The notes under the pieces are model-generated. The model was given only the letters and a program-made list of their open reading frames with translations. It made no database searches and was not told where the DNA came from. This document shows, one piece after another, positions 58,567 through 64,000 of a DNA stretch of 64,000 nt (its first letter is position 1; every line of letters begins with the position of its first letter). The translations under genes were made by a program, and so were the position numbers. Source of the stretch: Delphinapterus leucas (lineage: Eukaryota; Chordata; Mammalia; Artiodactyla; Monodontidae); the NCBI RefSeq assembly GCF_002288925.2, contig NW_022098026.1, forward strand, positions 19,001,597 to 19,065,596, read 5' to 3'.

Positions 58567-58877
58567 AACCAGAGGCAGGAGAGGTGTCGCCTCCAGTCGG
58601 TGCTGGTGTCAACAGCAACAGCTGGACCTTTAAATACGGACCAGGCAACCCCAAACAATCTGGTCCCGGTGAGTTGCCAGACAAATTCATTATCCCAGGA
58701 TCTCCTGCAATCATCTCCATCCGGCAGGAGCCTACTAACAGCCAAATTGACAAAAGTGACTTCATAACCTTCGGCAAAAAGGAGGAGACCAAGAAAAAGA
58801 AGAAAAAGAAGAAGGGTCACAAGACCCAGGAGAAAAAAGAGAAAGGGAACAGCACGACTGACAACAGTGACCAGTGA
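58567..58877 (+). CDS. PCDHAC2: Protocadherin-alpha constant exon 3, C-terminus (PCDHAC2 exon 4)
   Basis: This part of the last exon completes E902 and encodes residues 903-1004, then TGA at 58875-58877. It holds PxxP-type segments, a WAVE-complex-binding (WIRS-like) pattern FITFGK at 967-972, and a lysine-rich tail with eight consecutive lysines at 977-984, ending NSTTDNSDQ. The family tail is known to bind signalling partners such as Fyn, Pyk2 and the WAVE complex. A strong internal GTGAGT donor at 58669 may serve an alternative C-terminus. An L1 fragment ends only about 280 bp upstream of the acceptor. Confidence 0.97.
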
Positions 58878-61250
58878 GGTCATCTAATGGAAACAAGCCA
58901 CTTAGCCAGTTTTTGTAATAATGGCAAATCTCTCCCATGTAGCAACTCCCTACTCCTTTTTCCTATCCACGTGAGCCCTTTCTTATAGACCTCAGAAATC
59001 TGCAGAAAGTTCCCTATGTCTGTCTAGATCACATTTAACAAGTTTTGTCTTAAAAGCTTTACTAAGTCTGGTGTTAACTCTCTCTCTCCACTCTGGCTTG
59101 TTTTCAGAACCTAAAAAGCAGACCCAAGTCTCCTTTCTCCTCCGCCACAAAGGAGAGGCTTCCCAGCCCCGCCAGTGAGAGGTTGGACTCTCTGCCCTGT
59201 GCTCCGGGGATCCTGTCTTGATGACACTTTCAGGGCAGGCTGAAAGGTTTTGAGATTGAGCAGCTTGAGTGTCTGTGGCCACTGGGTATGTGTGGCCACC
59301 GGGGAATATGTTGGCTGGGATGGGCCAGATTAGACTAGGAGGGCTGGGAAACAAAGGCAAATCAACAATGGGAAATGTGAAACGAAAAGGTACCAGACTT
59401 TCTAAATCTTACAACTGAAGAGGCAGTGGCCACCCTCTAGCAGACAAAACTCCCCCCATTGACAAGGCTTTAGGAATCCCTAAGTCTCTTGGCTGTGGTG
59501 TCATTATACCTAAAACCTGCATTTTACCTACAAGCCAATACTTCAGTGTTTAACAGGGGGCCAACCAGGGCAACAGAAGCAGATCTGATGTGTTTCCTGC
59601 ATATGTCCTTGTGCTCACTTTATTAAAAATTCTTTTGCACACAATGTTATGAAAAGGTCAGAATCTTTTCCGACAACACATATGCAAAAGCAAAAGAAAA
59701 CCCCAGCACCTCACTTTATGCTGTTTGTTGATAGATTTATTTAAAAAAGAGAAAATCTATAACTATAAATCTTTAAAGAGAAATATGATGAATTCAATTC
59801 CCCTAAACTATCCTCGAAAGAGAATTCAGCCTACAGCCATTTAAATGATCATTGCTGCTACAGAAGTGCTTTAAGAGAATTGCCTGAAACATCTGTATTA
59901 TACCGGCCACCTGCCAATCACAGCTTTACTCTTTCAGGTCACTCTGGGGCTGCCTCTTGCATGTATTAATTACTAAATAAAAGGATCTTTCGCTCTCTGT
60001 TTTCTAAGAAACAATTATGTGCACTTTGAATACACAACCTTCTCTAACCAACTGTATCAAGACCCAGAAATTGAAGAAAAATGTTGTTTTCTCATACATA
60101 CAGTGAGCAGACTTTCCAATCCTCTAATTCTGTGATTTGTCTTGGTGTGATCGCCAACACCTTCTCTTTGGTTTAGTTTTCCTTTTCTATAACACTCTGA
60201 ATTGCTAATCTTGCTAACACCTATGATGTTACCTGAGCTCAATCTCCCATATGTATGCTGTATGCTATTATAAGACTCCTGATATATATTTACTCTGTGC
60301 TTGTGTATGTGAATGTTACTGCAACTATTACCTAGAGTGAACTTTAAGCTTTATTGTTGAATGTAATTCCATTATATTTCCTTTTGTACACCTGTGAAAA
60401 AGTGCAGTAGAGTTTTTTTAACCATTGTTAATCAACTTTTATGTATGAAAGACACAGTAAAATTTCTTTCTTAAATCAAGATACTGGTGATTCAAGGAAT
60501 TTTATTTATGGTCAGCCAAGAGCTGTCTCTTGCCAAGACTCTTGCTGGCAAGGGAATGGTTAAAGCTGTTTTTCTCTAGTAACAGTTCTGGAATGCATAC
60601 TGAAGGTATTTCCTGAGGGTGTGCAAGCACAAAAGTTACCAATCTGACCTCTTTGAAGTTACAGAATACTTTGAAATTCTAACAATATCTGGAATATCAG
60701 CTCATAGAGAATAATAAAATTTACTGTCACCTTAAATAAGAAATTTTAATTTGTTAAAATGTACAATTTAGAAGTTTGATTAATTATATTATCTTTTAAA
60801 AGTTAACATAAAAGAGGTAGGAGTCTGTTATTAAAAGCATTAAATCTCAAAAAACCTCAAACCTGTTTTGTCTACTTTTAGCTTCATTCTCCCATTTTTT
60901 GAAGGGTGTGTAACTTCAGCTCTGCAGGATTGCATGGGGTAAAACTTATTGCTAACACATGTGAACCATTGCTACATCATTGTAGGTTGTAATCATTTTG
61001 CCCCACTGAAACCCATGTATCTGACCTTACGTGCCTTTTGAATACTAGGAGAATCGGGCTAATTTATTAATGATGATAATTATAATGCATCTGTACAGCA
61101 CTTTTACATTTGCAAAGTGCTTTCCAGTCCATGTTAGTTACTAGTTATTACAGCTGTAAGGATAAAACACGTCATATGGATTCATTTTTGATTGGTGCTA
61201 TTGGTATTTCCTCTGTTATTGCTAATAAATGGAAAATGATGGTATGAAAG
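58878..61250 (+). other. PCDHAC2: Probable 3' UTR of the protocadherin-alpha transcripts
   Basis: About 2.4 kb of mostly unique DNA without lineage-specific repeats follows the stop codon. Polyadenylation hexamers AATAAA occur at 59976-59981, 60713-60718 and 61224-61229. The last lies about 2.35 kb after the stop, which agrees with the roughly 2.4-kb 3' UTR I recall for this family, and is followed by TG-rich sequence (GGTATG, GTGGTCATT). I infer that it is the main end. The exact end cannot be fixed from sequence alone. Confidence 0.65.
61224..61229 (+). terminator. Candidate main polyadenylation signal AATAAA
   Basis: This is a canonical hexamer followed within 10-40 nt by a GT-rich stretch, at the distance from the stop codon expected for the alpha-cluster 3' UTR. 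The hexamers at 59976 and 60713 are possible shorter alternatives. Confidence 0.5.
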
Positions 61251-61738
61251 AAATGGTGGTCATTTCTAAGAAGAGTAGGAGAAAATAGAACACTGATTAT
61301 TATTAGCTATTATGATTGAAGAAGGTTGCAGTGTAAAACATACCGTATCATTCTCTGGCTGTCTCCCTGGCTATTATGTTCATTACTAAGGCATGACACC
61401 CAATGGAATCAAGAATCAAATTCCACAATATTACCAGAACGGGCAGCCAGGAGGTTTCTGGGTCACTTCCCAGTACACCATTTCAGTCTTCTCTAATAAG
61501 AATTGCAACAAACCAATTTTAATCACTAGAGCCCTCCAGTCATCTTGTTCATTGTTTGTTTAGCCCTTGTACCTCTCTACAATTGGGAAATCAAATAATG
61601 CCCCCAAGAAATTAACTTTTATTGAGTACAGGGTGTATGCCAGCTAGTGTAATAGGTAGGCTTATAGTACATGTTCTGTAGCAAATAGATGGTATTTTCC
61701 TTCTGTAGTTAAATTTTTGTGAGCATAGGCTTTAGATG
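61251..61738. other. Downstream DNA, unassigned
   Basis: Unique sequence after the likely end of the transcript. Confidence 0.4.
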
Positions 61739-61952
61739 CAGTAATTCTCAAGTAGGAACAACTTTGCCCCTCAGGGGACATTTGGCAACATCTGGTTACA
61801 TTTTTGTTTGTTATTTGGGTGGGGGGCTACTGGCATCTAGAGGGTAGAGGCCAGCAATGCTGCCAAACACCCATAATGCACAGGACAGCCCCTCACAACA
61901 GAGAATTTTCCAGCCCCCAAAAGCAATAGTACCAAGATTGGGAAATCTTGAG
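61739..61952 (+). mobile_element. MER5A-like hAT-Charlie DNA transposon fragment
   Basis: CAGTAATTCTCAAGTAGG, CCTCAGGGGACATTTGGCAA, CTACTGGCATCTAGAGGGTA, GAGGCCAGCAATGCTGCCAA and ATGCACAGGACAGCCCCTCA follow the MER5A consensus order. Confidence 0.88.
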
Positions 61953-62094
61953 ATGGAGCAGCTGTAAATTTGTTGTCAGGTTCATTTGTGAGACGGTAAG
62001 GGGACACCATTACTAATTACTTCAGGATACAAGATGTAAACTGGGACTAGCCCAGGCAAACTGGGATGTATGGTGAATCTACTTATAGAAAAAA

Positions 62095-62312
62095 ATAAAC
62101 TGGTATTAACTCTGTCACTTACTGGCTGGGGAGCCTTGGACAAGCCACTACTCCTCTCAGTTCTTCAGCCTCCATTTCATCATCTACAAAATACGCATAA
62201 TTATAATACAGACCTTATAGATTTGTGGGGAAGATTTAGCGAGATAATCTCAAAAAGGTTTCAGCACAATGTCTGGCACACCATAATGCTCAATATATAG
62301 TTATTATTAAGA
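62095..62312 (+). mobile_element. MIR
   Basis: CTCTGTCACTTACTGGCTGG, CCTTGGACAAGCCACTACTC, TTTCATCATCTACAAAATAC and AATGTCTGGCACACCATAAT, in MIR order. Confidence 0.85.
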
Positions 62313-63184
62313 ATCCTTTTCTTTCATCTCCTCATCTGTTTTTTGAAAGATTTAGCTATTACCCTCAGGACACTTTTCCTACTGATTAAAATGCAGATGG
62401 GGGATGGTAAAATAACATACTTGGCAATAAAAATATTTTTACTCCACTTTTTTGCTCAGCCCTCATATTCAGCTTCTGCAGTGCAGAACAGAATTTGGTT
62501 CCTCCAGTGCCTCACAGACCATTGTACCCAATGCCTGATGAAACATTAAATCCTTAAGGTCTTTTCTCAAAAAAGTCTGAGCTTGTCTCTGAGCTTAAGC
62601 TCCTGTGAGAAAGACACTGATAAATTTGCTTCCATAAAATGTAGTCTAGAGTACATAAAGAAATAGGGAAAATTGGGTAGTGAAAAACATAAAGCCCAGC
62701 AATTTGGTAGGTTATGCAATTATCATGTGACTTGGGCATCATCAATCCACAAAGAACATGAACAATTTAGACAACCACTCAGCCAGTAGTTGGTCTTACA
62801 GCAGAGCTAAAAAAATTGACCTCTGGTCCATAAACATTACTGAAGGGCTGATTAAACAGCCTCCATTTTTAAGCTCTGCTTTTACTAGACTAATTTTATA
62901 CATTGAATTTTTATTATAAAAGTAATACATGCTCTTTTTTTTTATAAATCAAAAGAATCCAGAGGCATATAAAGAAAAGTTAATTTCCTCAACCAGCTTC
63001 TTTCAATTCTCCCTCACACAGGTATCCACTGTTAACATTTTAAGGTATGCTTTTCCACATTTTTCTGTCTGCACACACATACCCACACAGAGACACTCCT
63101 ATTATAATTAGGAAGGAGACTTTAGTTAGTGAGCATGGTGCTAGTCTCCCTTTGAAGTTGTGTCTAAGGGTGGTATATAGCAAC
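62313..63184. other. Downstream DNA; possible old L1 at about 62900-63080
   Basis: TATCCACTGTTAACATTTTA and CCACATTTTTCTGTCTGC resemble old L1 3' regions. The rest is unassigned. Confidence 0.4.
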
Positions 63185-63725
63185 CTTATTGTCATAACCA
63201 GTGTCGGGAAGGGGAAAATGTCCCCCTCTACCTGCCTTAAGTTCTTGTGGCTGGACTAATATTAAAAATGACACAAGACAGATTAACAGGAGAGAAAGAA
63301 ACAAATTTTATTTCACGCGCATGGAGGTCTTATAGAAATGGTACCTAAGAAGTGGCCAAAGCAGGCAGCTTTTTAGACAAGGAAACAATAAATTAGTAAG
63401 GAATTGACAGGTCAAAGAAACAGGTTTGGGGTGATCAATTAGTGAAGAGTCTAAAAAGAGTTTAGGCTTGGGGTAGTATTGATAAAGAAGTAACATGGTT
63501 TGTTTATAATAGGCTTCTGGGACTAAATACCCTGTCTCTGGGGATAAGGGCATCCTTCTACCTGCAGATGCAGGTGCACTTTTCACACGGGAGATTTATT
63601 TCCTGCTTTCAGGGAGACAGAAAGGTGGGTCAGGGTGTCCCTCTTGCATTGGCCATTTCTTAAGTAACTTTAATTCAAAATATGTGGCCTATTTTGGGAC
63701 AGCCTGTCCTGAACCCCAGCACCAG
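63185..63725 (-). mobile_element. LTR-like element (ERVL-type, family uncertain)
   Basis: AAGACAGATTAACAGGAGAG, AGAAACAAATTTTATTTCAC and TATTTTGGGACAGCCTGTCC GAACCCC-like phrases form an antisense LTR-like layout. On the minus strand an AATAAA (63307 area) precedes CTCCTGTTAATCTGTC. No internal viral gene is visible, so it is probably a solo LTR. Confidence 0.45.
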
Positions 63726-64000
63726 TTAGGTAAAACGTAGAGAATTAAACTTCTGTGTATGTGTATATATCACATACACATAAGTTTAAGTGCTTTCTTT
63801 TTTAAGTAAAAACAAGCTAATACCATGCTCATTACCCTGAAGTTTTTGTTTTTTGTTTTTTTAACTTACAGTAACATGGAGATTTCTCCAGGTCAACTCT
63901 AAATCATTCTTTTAAACTCCTGTACAAATCCCATATAATAGATCATAATGTCATAATGTACTCATTTTTTCCTCTATTAATGGACAATTGGGTTATATCC
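63726..64000. other. Downstream DNA to the window end
   Basis: AT-rich sequence, with a short TATGTGTATATATCACATAC tract near 63757. It may belong to an old L1 3' region. Confidence 0.35.

Larger units (their letters stand above)
17326..58877 (+). other. PCDHAC2: PCDHAC2 gene model (spliced coding region, 4 exons)
   Basis: The coding region joins 17326-19881, 28375-28433, 31390-31478 and 58567-58877. That is 2556 + 59 + 89 + 311 = 3015 nt, giving 1004 residues plus TGA, close to the roughly 1007 residues I recall for human PCDHAC2. Donors are GAG|GTGAGA, CACAG|GTATGG and CCAG|GTAAAG. Acceptors are TTTTGCAG|CCCC, ACTCAG|CTCT and CTTGCAG|AACC. Phases are 0, 2 and 1 and preserve the frame. Intron sizes are about 8.5, 3.0 and 27.1 kb, the typical layout of the alpha cluster's 3' end. 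The product is a neuronal cell-surface adhesion protein. The same three constant exons would also be spliced to the other alpha variable exons, which lie upstream of this window. Confidence 0.96.

Noticed and set aside
63185..63725. Possible endogenous retrovirus with coding capacity
   Set aside because: Only an LTR-like segment is visible. No gag, pol or env similarity was seen around it.

Overview
The window is nuclear DNA from a mammal, most likely a cetacean. It has large introns, L1 and MIR repeats, and one large multi-exon gene. At least six copies are a CHR-2-type tRNA-derived SINE (the head reads GGGCTTCCCTGGTGGC), a family known from whales, hippos and ruminants. I saw no ruminant-typical Bov-B or Bov-A2 elements, which favours a whale or dolphin. 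This assignment rests on repeat recognition by eye.

The only protein-coding gene I can support is the 3' end of the clustered protocadherin-alpha locus, on the + strand. It consists of the last variable exon, PCDHAC2 (17326-19881), and the three constant exons shared by every alpha isoform (28375-28433, 31390-31478, 58567-58877). The four pieces have consensus splice sites and compatible phases. They join into a 1004-residue protein: signal peptide, six cadherin repeats, one membrane segment, and a cytoplasmic tail that ends in a lysine-rich stretch. A likely 3' UTR runs to about 61.25 kb.

Layout. 1-14.4 kb: PCDHAC1-PCDHAC2 intergenic DNA, rich in antisense L1 pieces and SINEs, including an 80-bp mariner MITE. 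14.4-17.3 kb: largely unique DNA leading into a CpG island with a (GCG)n tract. 17.3-19.9 kb: PCDHAC2 exon. 19.9-28.4 kb: intron 1, nearly free of young repeats. 28.4-31.5 kb: the first two constant exons. 31.5-58.6 kb: a 27-kb intron carrying many L1, SINE, MIR and LTR-like insertions, among them an L1 with a probable 3' transduction. 58.6-64 kb: last constant exon, 3' UTR and downstream DNA with MER5A, MIR and an LTR-like element.

The promoter upstream of a variable exon is chosen in each neuron, and the variable exon is then spliced to the three constant exons. The ectodomain supplies the adhesive identity of the isoform, and the constant tail supplies a shared signalling domain. I found no bacterial-type system, CRISPR array, structural RNA gene or second intact gene. 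Repeat boundaries are estimates by eye, usually good to 5-30 bp, and better where target-site duplications (TSDs) are stated.
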